A stretch of DNA of 64,000 nt from Bacteroidota bacterium (GTDB lineage Bacteria; Bacteroidota; Bacteroidia; Bacteroidales; Prolixibacteraceae): the NCBI GenBank assembly GCA_023251435.1, contig JAHEYU010000005.1, positions 62,001 to 126,000 of the forward strand. Direction: 5' to 3'. How positions within the stretch are numbered: position 1 is the stretch's first letter; the number at the start of each line of letters is the position of its first letter. A model generated the notes under the pieces. It ran no database searches and was not told the DNA's origin. It was given only the letters and a program-made list of their open reading frames with translations. Shown here in pieces: positions 25,165-33,785 of this stretch. The translations under genes were made by a program, and so were the position numbers.

Positions 25165-26490
25165 TTATACCAGTTTCCAGCCTTCGCGGTATTCGTAATG
25201 CATCAGTTTGGTTGCAGCTCCGTCAACATCGTCAATAAATGTTTCGGTTGCAGGATCCCATTTAATAGTACGTTTCAGTTCGCAGGCAATGTTTCCGAGT
25301 GTACAAACAGTGCAGCTGCTGTGGCCAATTTCAACCGGAACAATTGGGTCTTTGCGTTCTTTTACAGCTTCGATGAAGTTAAGCTGGTGAGGAATTTTTG
25401 TTTCGTAAGGACCAGTGTCGCCTTCGGCTTTTGTCGGTGGCAGGAATTTATCGTCGGAAGCAAGGAAATGTCCGCGTGATACTTCAATCCAGCCATCTTT
25501 ACCGATGAATTTAACACCCTTGGTTTTCTTTTCATCGAAAGGTTCTGAAGTCATAACTACGCCGTTTGCATAAACAAACTGCATGAACTCAGTTCCGTCG
25601 CCAATTGGTGAAATCTCAACCGGGCCGCTTTTGTCCATTCCAAGACCCCATTGGGCAACGTCGAACATGTGAGCACCCCAGTCGGTCGTAAAACCACCGC
25701 CCATTTCTTTGTACCATCTCCATCCGCCCCAGAATTGTTCGTTTTGTTCGGGTTCAACAGTAATTGGAGGATTAAGCTGACTGTTATAATGGATTGGCAT
25801 TGGAAGGTTGGCCAACCAAAGATCCCAGTTCAAATCAGCCGGCAAAGTTTCTTCCGGAAGATCATAAGGTTTTGGAGGAGCACCTACATAAGCGTGTACT
25901 TTTTCGATTTGGCCGAGTGCGCCGGTTTGAACCAAATTAACAGCATGCTGGAAATTCGGGTCAGACCGCTGCTGGCTTCCAACGCCCAGAATGCGGTTTG
26001 TTTCGCGCACTACGCGACGTAATTCCTGACCTTCTTTAATAGTGAAAGTCATAGGTTTTTCGAGGTAAACATCTTTTCCGGCTTTACATGCAGCAATGGC
26101 GATCATGGCATGTGAATGGTCTGGAACAGCTATAACTACCGCATTAATGTCGGTACGTGCCAGTAAATCCTGGTATTTTTCGTAAGTCTGAACTTCTACC
26201 TGAACTCCTGCTTTTTCGTAGAATGCTTTTACTTTTTTCTCGAAACGCTGACGTTTAACGCCATAAACATCGCAACCTGCAATTACTTTAACGCCCGGAA
26301 TCTGCAGGAATCCGTTCATTAAGAACATTGCCTGCTGACCCATTCCGATGATTCCGATTTTAAGATCGGTGTCAACTACTTTTTGTTTGCAGGCAGAAAG
26401 TGACGAGAACATTGCGACTCCTGCCATACCAATGGCAGCTGTTCCAAGAAATTGCCGTCTCGAAACTCCATTTTTTTGTTGATTTTCCAT
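25165..26490 (-). CDS. Exported Gfo/Idh/MocA family oxidoreductase
   Basis: A 441-residue NAD(P)-dependent oxidoreductase with a twin-arginine leader (SRRQFLGTAAIGMAGVAMF) that also carries a possible lipobox Cys (SLSAC). The Rossmann domain starts LKIGIIGMGQQAMF; DVYLEKPMT is the family's EKP catalytic-lysine motif. The C-terminal alpha/beta domain includes WGGWRWYKEMGGGFTTDWG. These exported enzymes usually act on sugars or glycosides in the periplasm with tightly bound NAD(P). Monocistronic with its own terminator; substrate unknown. Confidence 0.9.
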   Translation of the reverse strand: MENQQKNGVSRRQFLGTAAIGMAGVAMFSSLSACKQKVVDTDLKIGIIGMGQQAMFLMNGFLQIPGVKVIAGCDVYGVKRQRFEKKVKAFYEKAGVQVEVQTYEKYQDLLARTDINAVVIAVPDHSHAMIAIAACKAGKDVYLEKPMTFTIKEGQELRRVVRETNRILGVGSQQRSDPNFQHAVNLVQTGALGQIEKVHAYVGAPPKPYDLPEETLPADLNWDLWLANLPMPIHYNSQLNPPITVEPEQNEQFWGGWRWYKEMGGGFTTDWGAHMFDVAQWGLGMDKSGPVEISPIGDGTEFMQFVYANGVVMTSEPFDEKKTKGVKFIGKDGWIEVSRGHFLASDDKFLPPTKAEGDTGPYETKIPHQLNFIEAVKERKDPIVPVEIGHSSCTVCTLGNIACELKRTIKWDPATETFIDDVDGAATKLMHYEYREGWKLV

Positions 26491-26707
26491 GTGAATTAAT
26501 TATTTGTGTTAGTTGGAATCTGTGTTTTTTTGTGGACGTAAAAATACCCATTTGAACTAATTAACCAAAAGAAAAGAATGCTATTCTTATTATCTGAAGA
26601 TTACAAAGCTGTTAAAAAACGAATATCGAAGATATTTTATTGATTTTATGTCAGTTTCAAACTTATTTTTTTTGATTTTTGTCAGGTAATCGAAAAAGAG
26701 CTCCACA

Positions 26708-27757
26708 ATGGATAAATATATTGATCTACTGAAATCGCTGATTTCAATGCCTTCATTTAGCAGAGATGAACAGAATGCGGCACTTATAATCAGGAAGTTT
26801 CTGGATAGTTCAGGAATAAAGTACAATTTCAGTGCAAATAATACCTGGGCAAAAAACGAACACTGGAAAGAAGGTCTTCCGGTTATTTTGCTGAATTCGC
26901 ATATCGACACAGTTAAACCTGCCAGTGGTTATAAGCGTGATCCGTTTTCTCCGAATGTTGAAAATGGGATTCTGTATGGTTTGGGAAGCAATGATGCCGG
27001 AGGTGCTTTGGTGACTCTGCTGGCTGTTTTTGTGCATTTCTGTAAAAGCGAAAATCTACTGTTTAACCTTATTTATGCGGCTACGGCCGAAGAAGAAATT
27101 TCAGGAATGAACGGGCTCGCCAGTATTTTAAATGAATTGGGTACTTTGGATTTGGCCATTGTAGGCGAACCAACACAAATGCAAATGGCCATTGCCGAAA
27201 AAGGTTTGCTGGTACTTGATTGTACCGCATTAGGAAAATCGGGACATGCTGCACGTGAAGAAGGGGAGAATGCCATATACAAGGCCATTGCAGATATTGA
27301 CAAGCTAAGAAACTTCAGGTTCGAAAAGACTTCGGATATTTTGGGAGTAGTAAAAATGTCGGTTACCATGATAAATGCCGGAACACAGCACAATGTGGTG
27401 CCTGATGCATGTTCGTTTGTGGTTGATGTGCGTACCAACGAATATTATTCAAACCCGGAAGCCTTCCGGATTATCGATGAATTAATTGATTCGGACGTAA
27501 AGCCACGATCATTTAGATTGAATTCATCAAGCATTCCGGTTGATCATTCGATTGTTCAACGTGGAATTAAGTTAGGCTTGAATTATTACGGATCGCCAAC
27601 AACATCAGATCAGGCAGTTATTCCATTTCCTTCGGTTAAAATTGGCCCGGGCAACAGTGCACGTTCGCATACTGCCGATGAGTTTATCCTGATTTCGGAG
27701 ATTGAAGAGGGATTTAGGATTTATGTTGATTTGCTGACAGATTTGCGTATAATATAA
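26708..27757 (+). CDS. M20-family deacylase/peptidase, ArgE-like
   Basis: A 349-residue zinc hydrolase of the ArgE/DapE/CPG2 family. Metal-binding and catalytic motifs are NSHIDTVKP (His, Asp), GSNDAGG (bridging Asp) and ATAEEEISG (Glu-Glu), with the dimerisation lid between about 160 and 270. Length and motifs fit the Bacteroidota acyl-ornithine/acyl-citrulline deacylase of arginine synthesis. argH lies 9 kb away on the same strand, not in an operon, so an arginine role is inferred; a dipeptidase role is possible. No operon partner. Confidence 0.85.
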   Translation: MDKYIDLLKSLISMPSFSRDEQNAALIIRKFLDSSGIKYNFSANNTWAKNEHWKEGLPVILLNSHIDTVKPASGYKRDPFSPNVENGILYGLGSNDAGGALVTLLAVFVHFCKSENLLFNLIYAATAEEEISGMNGLASILNELGTLDLAIVGEPTQMQMAIAEKGLLVLDCTALGKSGHAAREEGENAIYKAIADIDKLRNFRFEKTSDILGVVKMSVTMINAGTQHNVVPDACSFVVDVRTNEYYSNPEAFRIIDELIDSDVKPRSFRLNSSSIPVDHSIVQRGIKLGLNYYGSPTTSDQAVIPFPSVKIGPGNSARSHTADEFILISEIEEGFRIYVDLLTDLRII

Positions 27758-27765
27758 AAAAAATA

Positions 27766-27793
27766 GAGAGACCTGTCCCCCAACAGGTCTCTC
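27766..27793 (-). terminator. Terminator downstream of amtB
   Basis: Perfect 11-bp stem GAGAGACCTGT (27766-27776) with ACAGGTCTCTC (27783-27793). An A8 run to the left becomes a T run on the minus strand, so it serves the amt operon; it may also end the plus-strand gene. Confidence 0.85.
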
Positions 27794-27859
27794 ATGGAAA
27801 GCTTCAGATATAAATCTAAAGCTAGAAAATTTGAATCGAACAAAACTATTTTGAAATAA

Positions 27860-29230
27860 TTAGCTTTCAGAATATGCCATTTCATTGTGTTGAGTAATAT
27901 CCAAACCGGCAACTTCTTCTTTCTGAGTTGCTCGTATTCCAAAGAATTTGTCAACAATTTTGAAAAGGATAAAGGTCATAGCACCAGAGAATATAATAGT
28001 TACTACGGTTGCAATCAGCTGAATGTAAAGCTGTTTTGGGTTTCCGTAGAATAAACCGCTGTATGAAGACTGGATAGCAGGTGTTGCAAGAAATCCGGTT
28101 GCAAGAGCACCGATAATACCACCAACTCCGTGTACTCCAAAAGCATCGAGAGAATCGTCGTAACCAAGTTTGTGTTTGACTATTGAAACCATAAAGTAAC
28201 AAACTACTGCAACCAAAACACCAATGACCACTGCGCCCAATACCCCAACGAATCCAGCAGCAGGTGTAATGGCAACCAATCCGGCAACAGCACCGGTACA
28301 AATACCAATTACGGTAGGTTTTTTGTTAATTGTCCAGTCAAGTATTGCCCACGAAAACGCTGCTGTTGCTGTTGCTACGTGAGTTGAAAGGAATGCACTA
28401 ATAGCAAGCCCATCGGCAGCTAAACCACTTCCTGCATTAAATCCGAACCAACCAAACCATAATAAGGCTGCTCCAATCACAACCAAAGGTATATTGTGAG
28501 GCGCTGTAGGATGATTGTTGTAATTTTTTCGTGATCCGATCATCAGCGTCATTACCAATGCTGCAATACCCGCATTGATATGTACAACTGTTCCTCCTGC
28601 AAAATCTAATGCTCCCATTTTGAACAACCAACCGTCGGCTGACCAAACCCAATGAGCAACAGGATTGTAAACGAAGATGGCCCAAAGTACAGAGAATATT
28701 AGGAATCCTCGGAATTTAATACGTTCAGCATAAGCTCCAATGATTAACGCTGGTGTAATTACAGCAAACATACATTGAAACAATACAAAAGAAAGGTGCG
28801 GAATACGTGCAGTTGCCTGCGAAATGTAATAAGGGCTCACATCATTTATCCCTATTCCGTTAAGAAATGCCCAATCAAATCCTCCAATGTACGGAGCAAG
28901 AAAGCCTGTTGATGAACTGAACGAAAGGCTGTATCCAATGAATACCCATTCGAGCGTGATTACTGCAGTTAAAATGAAACACTGCATCAGAATGTTTAAA
29001 ACATTTTTTTGACGGACTAAACCTCCATAAAACAGGGCAAGTCCGGGTATTGTCATCAGCAGTACTAAAGCTGTTGCAACAATCATCCATGCGGTATTTC
29101 CAAAATCAATGTATGGAGTTGGTTCGGGTGCTGCAACAGCAGCGGCTTCTACAGCTTCCTGAGCAAAAAGTAGGGTGGGGGCGATTAATCCTAGTAATGC
29201 CAACCCTGTATATCGTAATTTCGTCTTCAT
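27860..29230 (-). CDS. amtB: Ammonium transporter AmtB
   Basis: AmtB conducts ammonium across the inner membrane. The 456-residue protein has a cleavable leader (LRYTGLALLGLIAPTLLFAQ) and eleven predicted helices, with LFYGGLVRQKNVLNIL, the pore His in GGTVVHINAG and FGVHGVGG, and the cytoplasmic tail that meets GlnK. The start at 29230 places the signal peptide first; the longer frame to 29323 would overlap glnK. It is last in an outer-membrane protein-glnK-amtB operon, implying expression under nitrogen limitation. Confidence 0.96.
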   Translation of the reverse strand: MKTKLRYTGLALLGLIAPTLLFAQEAVEAAAVAAPEPTPYIDFGNTAWMIVATALVLLMTIPGLALFYGGLVRQKNVLNILMQCFILTAVITLEWVFIGYSLSFSSSTGFLAPYIGGFDWAFLNGIGINDVSPYYISQATARIPHLSFVLFQCMFAVITPALIIGAYAERIKFRGFLIFSVLWAIFVYNPVAHWVWSADGWLFKMGALDFAGGTVVHINAGIAALVMTLMIGSRKNYNNHPTAPHNIPLVVIGAALLWFGWFGFNAGSGLAADGLAISAFLSTHVATATAAFSWAILDWTINKKPTVIGICTGAVAGLVAITPAAGFVGVLGAVVIGVLVAVVCYFMVSIVKHKLGYDDSLDAFGVHGVGGIIGALATGFLATPAIQSSYSGLFYGNPKQLYIQLIATVVTIIFSGAMTFILFKIVDKFFGIRATQKEEVAGLDITQHNEMAYSES

Positions 29231-29261
29231 ATAGAATTTATCTTTATATTTTTTTGAGGGA

Positions 29262-29606
29262 TTATTTGTTGTATAGCGATTCGTCACCCCGGTCTTTGGT
29301 GCGGATTCTGATAGATTGTTCAATTTCAGTTACGAAAATGCGCCCATCTCCACTTTCACCAGTATAGGCCGATTCGAGGATTGCATTGATCGATTTTTCA
29401 ACATTGATGTCGCGAACAACAAATGAGATATACATGCGGGCTACCGAGTTTACATCGTAGGCTACTCCTCTGAAAATAAGGCCTTGACGGGCTGTTCCCT
29501 GACCTTTTACTTCCCACCAGGAGAGAAAGTCGATATCGGCTTCATGCAATGCAGCACGTACTTCCTCAAACTTGGTTTTTCTAACAATGGCTTCAACTTT
29601 TTTCAT
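29262..29606 (-). CDS. glnK: PII-family nitrogen regulator
   Basis: A 114-residue PII protein that senses 2-oxoglutarate and ATP/ADP and blocks AmtB. Conserved parts are MKKVEAIVRKTKFEEVRAAL, the B-loop TGESGDGRIFV and the C-loop IRIRT. The T-loop is unusual: ARQGLIFRGVAYDVNSVARM keeps the Tyr of the RGxxY uridylylation position but lacks the canonical FLPKVK stretch. It is 31 bases upstream of amtB in the same operon, so AmtB is its likely partner. Confidence 0.92.
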   Translation of the reverse strand: MKKVEAIVRKTKFEEVRAALHEADIDFLSWWEVKGQGTARQGLIFRGVAYDVNSVARMYISFVVRDINVEKSINAILESAYTGESGDGRIFVTEIEQSIRIRTKDRGDESLYNK

Positions 29607-29646
29607 GATACTTGATTTTTGAGGGTTTTATATTAACAAGATTAAA

Positions 29647-30291
29647 TTACAGGGAGAATCCTACAACAATGTGGAACTGTTCTGTCGATGGATTCAGGAT
29701 AACAGAACCACTTACAGGAATAGAGAAGCTATCAGAAATCTTGATGGTCTTTGATGATTTTATTCCAACATTACAAAGGTTGAAAGTTGCATCTTTGGTG
29801 TACTGTCCGTTTCCGGCACCGGCAAACAATGTAATTGCTCCAGCGTTATATCCTGCTTCAAGATAAGTGTCATCAGCATTAGTCATATAAGCAGCAGATA
29901 AAGATAATTTACCAAGTCCAAGTCCGATCATCGGCTCGAAGTAATGTGAATCACCATCGAAATATGCTGCAGTCGGGAAATAATAATCAGTTACTGTAAA
30001 AGTTAAAGAGCTGCTTTCGCCAAGGCTAACACCGTAGCTGGCGTATAAATCAGCCTCCATTGCTTCGTTGGTCGAAAAACAATAGGAGCCCCATGCTCCA
30101 ACAGTAAATCCACCATTGCTGTATTTAACTCCTGGCTGCATAGCCGGGCCTGATCCGAATTTGGCACCACGCCATACATAGCTGCTATAAACATCAACTC
30201 CGGTACTCCACTTGCTTTCTTCTTGTGCTTTTACATTCAAGGTGCAAATTGCGAGAACTGTAAAAACGATGACGGTAATTTTCTTTTTCAT
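29647..30291 (-). CDS. TorF/Gcw_chp-type outer-membrane beta-barrel protein
   Basis: A 214-residue protein with a signal peptide (ITVIVFTVLAICTLNVKAQ). The mature part is alternating amphipathic beta strands with VDVYSSYVWRGAKFG near the N-terminus, the hallmark of the TorF (Gcw_chp) family, and ends in aromatic-terminated strand FHIVVGFSL, as outer-membrane barrels do. Position as first gene of the glnK-amtB operon suggests a pore for ammonium or another small nitrogen compound; that is inference. Confidence 0.82.
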   Translation of the reverse strand: MKKKITVIVFTVLAICTLNVKAQEESKWSTGVDVYSSYVWRGAKFGSGPAMQPGVKYSNGGFTVGAWGSYCFSTNEAMEADLYASYGVSLGESSSLTFTVTDYYFPTAAYFDGDSHYFEPMIGLGLGKLSLSAAYMTNADDTYLEAGYNAGAITLFAGAGNGQYTKDATFNLCNVGIKSSKTIKISDSFSIPVSGSVILNPSTEQFHIVVGFSL

Positions 30292-30356
30292 GATACTTAA
30301 TTTTTAGGGTTAAACTTTTATTTGTTATCTATATTTTTTTTATCGTAGACATTTTT

Positions 30357-30400
30357 GGGGGTCATTCAATAAATAATATCATTTTTTAGGAACTACCCCC
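30357..30400. promoter_or_regulatory. GGGGGT...ACCCCC inverted repeat before the amt operon
   Basis: GGGGGT (30357-30362) and ACCCCC (30395-30400), 38 bp start to start. The same arrangement and spacing occurs at 36601-36644 before argH. Either a paired regulator site or an RNA stem-loop in the leader. Confidence 0.45.
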
Positions 30401-30419
30401 TTTGTTTGTTATGCTGGGT

Positions 30420-30427
30420 CAAAAGTA
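30420..30427 (-). promoter_or_regulatory. Candidate -7 box of the omp-glnK-amtB operon
   Basis: Minus-strand TACTTTTG matches TAnnTTTG, predicting a 5' leader of about 120 bases. The leader contains GGGGGT and ACCCCC that can pair (see 30357-30400). Confidence 0.5.
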
Positions 30428-30455
30428 TTTTATTATTTGTATAATTTGACAGTTG

Positions 30456-30570
30456 AAAATGGGGGTAGGTCTTAATTAAAGATAAATTAACAAACGAATG
30501 GATTAAAAAAGTGGGGTTAAATAATAAAAAAGTGCATAAAAAATCGTATTTTGATATAAAAAATAGGGGT
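30456..30570. promoter_or_regulatory. Cluster of AAAATRGGGGT motifs
   Basis: AAAATGGGGGT at 30456-30466 and AAAATAGGGGT at 30560-30570, with a weaker GTGGGGTTA at 30511. Each 11-mer recurs exactly once more, both at argH (36596 and, reversed, 36639). Confidence 0.5.
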
Positions 30571-30851
30571 ATGTGTCGAAAAAACGTAAAAATGTAGTTT
30601 TAATATTTTGTTTTAATGCTTTGTTAATCAAATAGTCATGATGTACAATTTGATAATGACAAAAAGATATAATAGTTTGTTTTAATATATCAAAAAGATA
30701 TAAATAATTGAAAAATTAATTAAATGTAAATTTTTTAGCTTTTTGTTTCTGTGGGTTTTATTTTTCTGAAAAATCGAAATCAGAGAATTTTTGACTTTAG
30801 ATTTATTTTTTGTGATTATCGGTGCAATTAATCTATAAAGTTCAGTTTTGT

Positions 30852-30859
30852 TATATTTG
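30852..30859 (+). promoter_or_regulatory. LTA-synthase-like gene -7 box
   Basis: TATATTTG, an exact TAnnTTTG match, 38 bases before ATG 30898. It excludes nothing in frame but makes the TTG at 30889 a less likely start. Confidence 0.7.
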
Positions 30860-30897
30860 CAGTCCTTTTTATTGTACTGATATCTACATTGCATTTC

Positions 30898-32733
30898 ATG
30901 AGCTTACAACTGTCAAGGTTTTTTAAGTATTTTCTGTTTTGGATGATCTTTTTTTTGATTGCCAAGGCTTTATTCCTGATATGGAATTTTGAAACAACCA
31001 GTCAGTTGTCGGTTGCCGAATTTTTTGGGATATTCTGGCATGGCCTGAAAATGGATGTTTCAACGGCTTGTTATCTGCTTTTACTACCTGGATTATTATT
31101 GGCTTTTCGTATATTCTTACCCTCAAAGTTTGTTAATCGTTTTGTTTATGGCTATACCCTTATTTTTCTGATTGTAGCATCTATATTGATTGTACTCGAT
31201 TTGGGACTGTATCCACATTGGGGAACCCGGGTGAATGTGACCTTATTTAATTATATCGACGACCCGGTAGCCATTGGCGCCTCGATATCTTTGGGTGACG
31301 TTTTGTTGGGTTTTCTGTTGGGCAGTAGTCTGGTTGTCGGCTTTTTGTATCTGTTTCGGTTTATCTTTCCTGAAGGATTGGTTCGCTCCGGAGATATAAA
31401 ATGGGGAACCGCACTTTTGCAACTTTTTCTGGTAGCGACTCTTATTCTTCCGATTCGGGGAGGATTAGATACTTCGCCGCTAAATCTTAGTTCGGTTGCT
31501 TTTAGTTCAAAGTTGTATGTAAATCAAGCAGCAAGTAATTACTTATGGAATTTTGCCAAGTCGGTCGAAAAGCGTAAAAGGTTCTCAAATCCATGTGCAT
31601 ATATGGAAAAGGATGAAAGTCTCCGGATTTTTAATGAATTTCAGAAAAAGGACACTTTATTTCAACGTCCCCAGCTTATCCGACTTAATTCGGAGAAACA
31701 GCCAAATGTAATCCTTATAATTTTAGAGAGTTTCACCAATAAAGTAATTGCTCCTTTGGGTGGAATGCATGGCATTGCGTCCAATCTGGATTCGCTTTGC
31801 ACCAAAAGTACGATTTTTACTTCCTTTTATTCAACCGGAAACCGTTCTGATCGCGGCATCTCTGCATTGCTTGGCGGATATCCTTCGTTACTTAGCACTT
31901 CAATCATGGTTTATCCTGAAAAATCAAATGGTTTGACTTTGCTTCCGGAGTATTTCAACCGAAAAAACTACAATACCTCCTTTTATTACGGGGGCGACAT
32001 CAATTTTTATAATCTGAAGACATTTGTGCTGAAGGGCAATTTTGGGAAGTTGGTCACCAAAGCTGATTTTTCGTCGGAATTGGGACGAATGTCGAAATGG
32101 GGTGTTCCCGATGGGTATATATTTGAGCGGGCTACCGAAGATTTAAAAATTGAAAAGGAACCTTTTATGAAAACCATTTACACCATTAGCAGTCATCCGC
32201 CTTATGATGTGCCGTTTTCGAAGTTCTCCGGAAATTCAAACGAAGAGAAATACCTGAATTCGGTGGCATATACCGACAGTTGTCTGGGAGCGTTTATCGA
32301 TTCATTCCGAAAATCGCCGCTTTGGAAGAATACCTTATTAATAGTAACATCCGATCATGGAACATTGCCGCCGGGACCGACCGACATCACCGATCCAGCA
32401 TCTTACCTGATACCTTTGATTTGGTCGGGTGGGGTGGTTGACTCTTTGCAACGGATTGAAACTATTACGCAGCAGGTTGATTTAGGAACTTCGCTCGTTC
32501 ATCAATTGGGTTGGGAAACTGACTCTGCTCCATTCTCGAAAGATTTTTTCACCTCACAACCCCACGCTTTTTACATGCTCGATTCTGGTTGGGGATATGT
32601 TGTTCCTGAAGGATTTTTTTATTTCGATCAGAGCAGCAATGATTTTGTTTCGAAACCTATTGGAAAATCTGTAGATTTATTTTTTCCGAAAGCGTACATG
32701 CAGGTTTTACACGATGATTTTATTAACAGATAA
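30898..32733 (+). CDS. LTA synthase-family membrane sulfatase/phosphotransferase
   Basis: A 611-residue protein with five N-terminal membrane helices (to about residue 205) and an extracytoplasmic alkaline-phosphatase-fold domain (about 265-590). Metal and active-site motifs: NVILIILES with the metal-binding Glu, STGNRSDRGISALLGGYPS at the nucleophile, and TSDHG. In most homologues the nucleophile is Thr in a GTRTD-type motif; here the equivalent position is Ser. It probably transfers phospho-head groups to surface glycans or lipids. A lipid kinase follows 52 bases later, suggesting a shared lipid role. Confidence 0.88.
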   Translation: MSLQLSRFFKYFLFWMIFFLIAKALFLIWNFETTSQLSVAEFFGIFWHGLKMDVSTACYLLLLPGLLLAFRIFLPSKFVNRFVYGYTLIFLIVASILIVLDLGLYPHWGTRVNVTLFNYIDDPVAIGASISLGDVLLGFLLGSSLVVGFLYLFRFIFPEGLVRSGDIKWGTALLQLFLVATLILPIRGGLDTSPLNLSSVAFSSKLYVNQAASNYLWNFAKSVEKRKRFSNPCAYMEKDESLRIFNEFQKKDTLFQRPQLIRLNSEKQPNVILIILESFTNKVIAPLGGMHGIASNLDSLCTKSTIFTSFYSTGNRSDRGISALLGGYPSLLSTSIMVYPEKSNGLTLLPEYFNRKNYNTSFYYGGDINFYNLKTFVLKGNFGKLVTKADFSSELGRMSKWGVPDGYIFERATEDLKIEKEPFMKTIYTISSHPPYDVPFSKFSGNSNEEKYLNSVAYTDSCLGAFIDSFRKSPLWKNTLLIVTSDHGTLPPGPTDITDPASYLIPLIWSGGVVDSLQRIETITQQVDLGTSLVHQLGWETDSAPFSKDFFTSQPHAFYMLDSGWGYVVPEGFFYFDQSSNDFVSKPIGKSVDLFFPKAYMQVLHDDFINR

Positions 32734-32739
32734 ACCGTC

Positions 32740-32761
32740 GAGACGCGATTTATCGCGTCTC
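32740..32761. repeat. Perfect palindromic repeat
   Basis: GAGACGCGAT (32740-32749) and ATCGCGTCTC (32752-32761) with a 2-base loop. This GC-rich palindrome type is dispersed in many Bacteroidota and cyanobacterial genomes. It could also act as a weak terminator. Confidence 0.65.
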
Positions 32762-32785
32762 TAAAATTTAATATAGACAAGCAAT

Positions 32786-33670
32786 ATGTCACAACAAAAA
32801 AATAAAATATTTCTGATTATTAATAAGTACGCAGGCCATCAGAATGGGGCCGATTCCCTTGATGTTGTGGTTTCGTACTTAAAGAAGAATGATTGTGCTG
32901 TTCAATATTCCTTTACAAATCATCCGGGACATGCCACTGAACTTGCTTCTAATGCAATTGCCGATGGTTATGATTTGGTGGTTGCTGTGGGTGGTGATGG
33001 AACAGTGAATGAAGTTGCTCAGGGATTGATTGGCACCGAAACACCGATGGGAATTATCCCGATGGGCTCAGGAAACGGACTTGCTCGCGAGCTGGGGATT
33101 TCGATGAATTTACTTAAAAGTACCCGAACCCTAATCAAGGGTAAAAACCTGAAACTGGATGTATGCAAACTCAACGATCAACGTTTTCTATGCACCAGCG
33201 GAATTGGTTTCGACGCGTTGGTTGCCCACAAGATGAGCAAGGCTGCATCGCGTGGGTTTCTGAAATATGTGCAATTGGTTGTTCAGGAAAGTATATTTTA
33301 TAAACCGCTTGATGTGCGGATAAAAATTGACGGTGTCTTAATCGAAAAGCCTGTTTTTCTGATCACTTTTGCCAATGCTTCGCAGTTTGGGAACAATGCT
33401 TTTATTGCGCCCGCAGCCAGCATGACCGACGGATTTATTGATGTGGTTGTTGTGCATAAATTTGCGAAAATATGGATGCCGGTTTTCGCAGTTGCCCTGT
33501 TTACCAAACTTATACCCAAACTCACATTTGTTGAATGTTTCAAGGCAAAACAAATTGATCTGGAACTTGCAGATACGCCCTATTATCATTTTGATGGAGA
33601 GCCGGGTAAACTTAAAACTCCGGCTCAGATAAACCTTGATGAAGATAAAATTTGGGTGAGGTGCGGGTAA
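32786..33670 (+). CDS. Diacylglycerol kinase-family lipid kinase (YegS/DagK type)
   Basis: A 294-residue soluble or peripheral lipid kinase. The catalytic GGDGTVNEVAQGL near residue 72 and MGSGNGLARELG near 93 are the family signatures; the C-terminal beta sandwich carries FDGEPG. It phosphorylates diacylglycerol or another lipid for recycling. Next to an LTA-synthase-like enzyme, it may recycle the diacylglycerol that enzyme releases; that link is inferred from order only. Confidence 0.93.
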   Translation: MSQQKNKIFLIINKYAGHQNGADSLDVVVSYLKKNDCAVQYSFTNHPGHATELASNAIADGYDLVVAVGGDGTVNEVAQGLIGTETPMGIIPMGSGNGLARELGISMNLLKSTRTLIKGKNLKLDVCKLNDQRFLCTSGIGFDALVAHKMSKAASRGFLKYVQLVVQESIFYKPLDVRIKIDGVLIEKPVFLITFANASQFGNNAFIAPAASMTDGFIDVVVVHKFAKIWMPVFAVALFTKLIPKLTFVECFKAKQIDLELADTPYYHFDGEPGKLKTPAQINLDEDKIWVRCG

Positions 33671-33732
33671 GTACTTTTGCTATTTCTGGTTTTTTAAAAT
33701 GTCAATAGGAATGCGTATTCTGGTTTTCTCCG

Positions 33733-33779
33733 GTTGACTTCTTGTCGGAAATTCTTTATATTTAAGCTATAAAATAGCT
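33733..33779 (+). promoter_or_regulatory. Promoter-like region of the Tat/T9SS aldo-keto reductase gene
   Basis: GTTG (33733-33736), 20-bp spacer, TATATTTA (33757-33764; one mismatch to TAnnTTTG), immediately followed by an AGCTAT-AAA-ATAGCT palindrome (33765-33779) at the expected transcription start. Confidence 0.45.
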
Positions 33780-33785
33780 GACAAT

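Larger units (their letters stand above)
30292..30897. other. 606-base very AT-rich divergent intergenic region
   Basis: Between the amt operon (minus) and the LTA-synthase-like gene (plus). It contains the G-tract motifs, a minus-strand -7 box (30420-30427) and a plus-strand -7 box (30852-30859). A 70-codon reading frame on the minus strand (30682-30894) is low complexity and not believed. Confidence 0.75.

Noticed and set aside
26575-26600. AAGAA...TTCTT inverted repeat upstream of the M20 gene as a third Rex-like site
   Set aside because: The spacer is five bases, not four, and the outer half-site bases differ from the two sites near rex.
30682-30894. 70-codon minus-strand frame in the AT-rich region
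   Set aside because: Low-complexity Lys/Asn/Ile content in very AT-rich DNA and overlap with the -7 box of the following gene.
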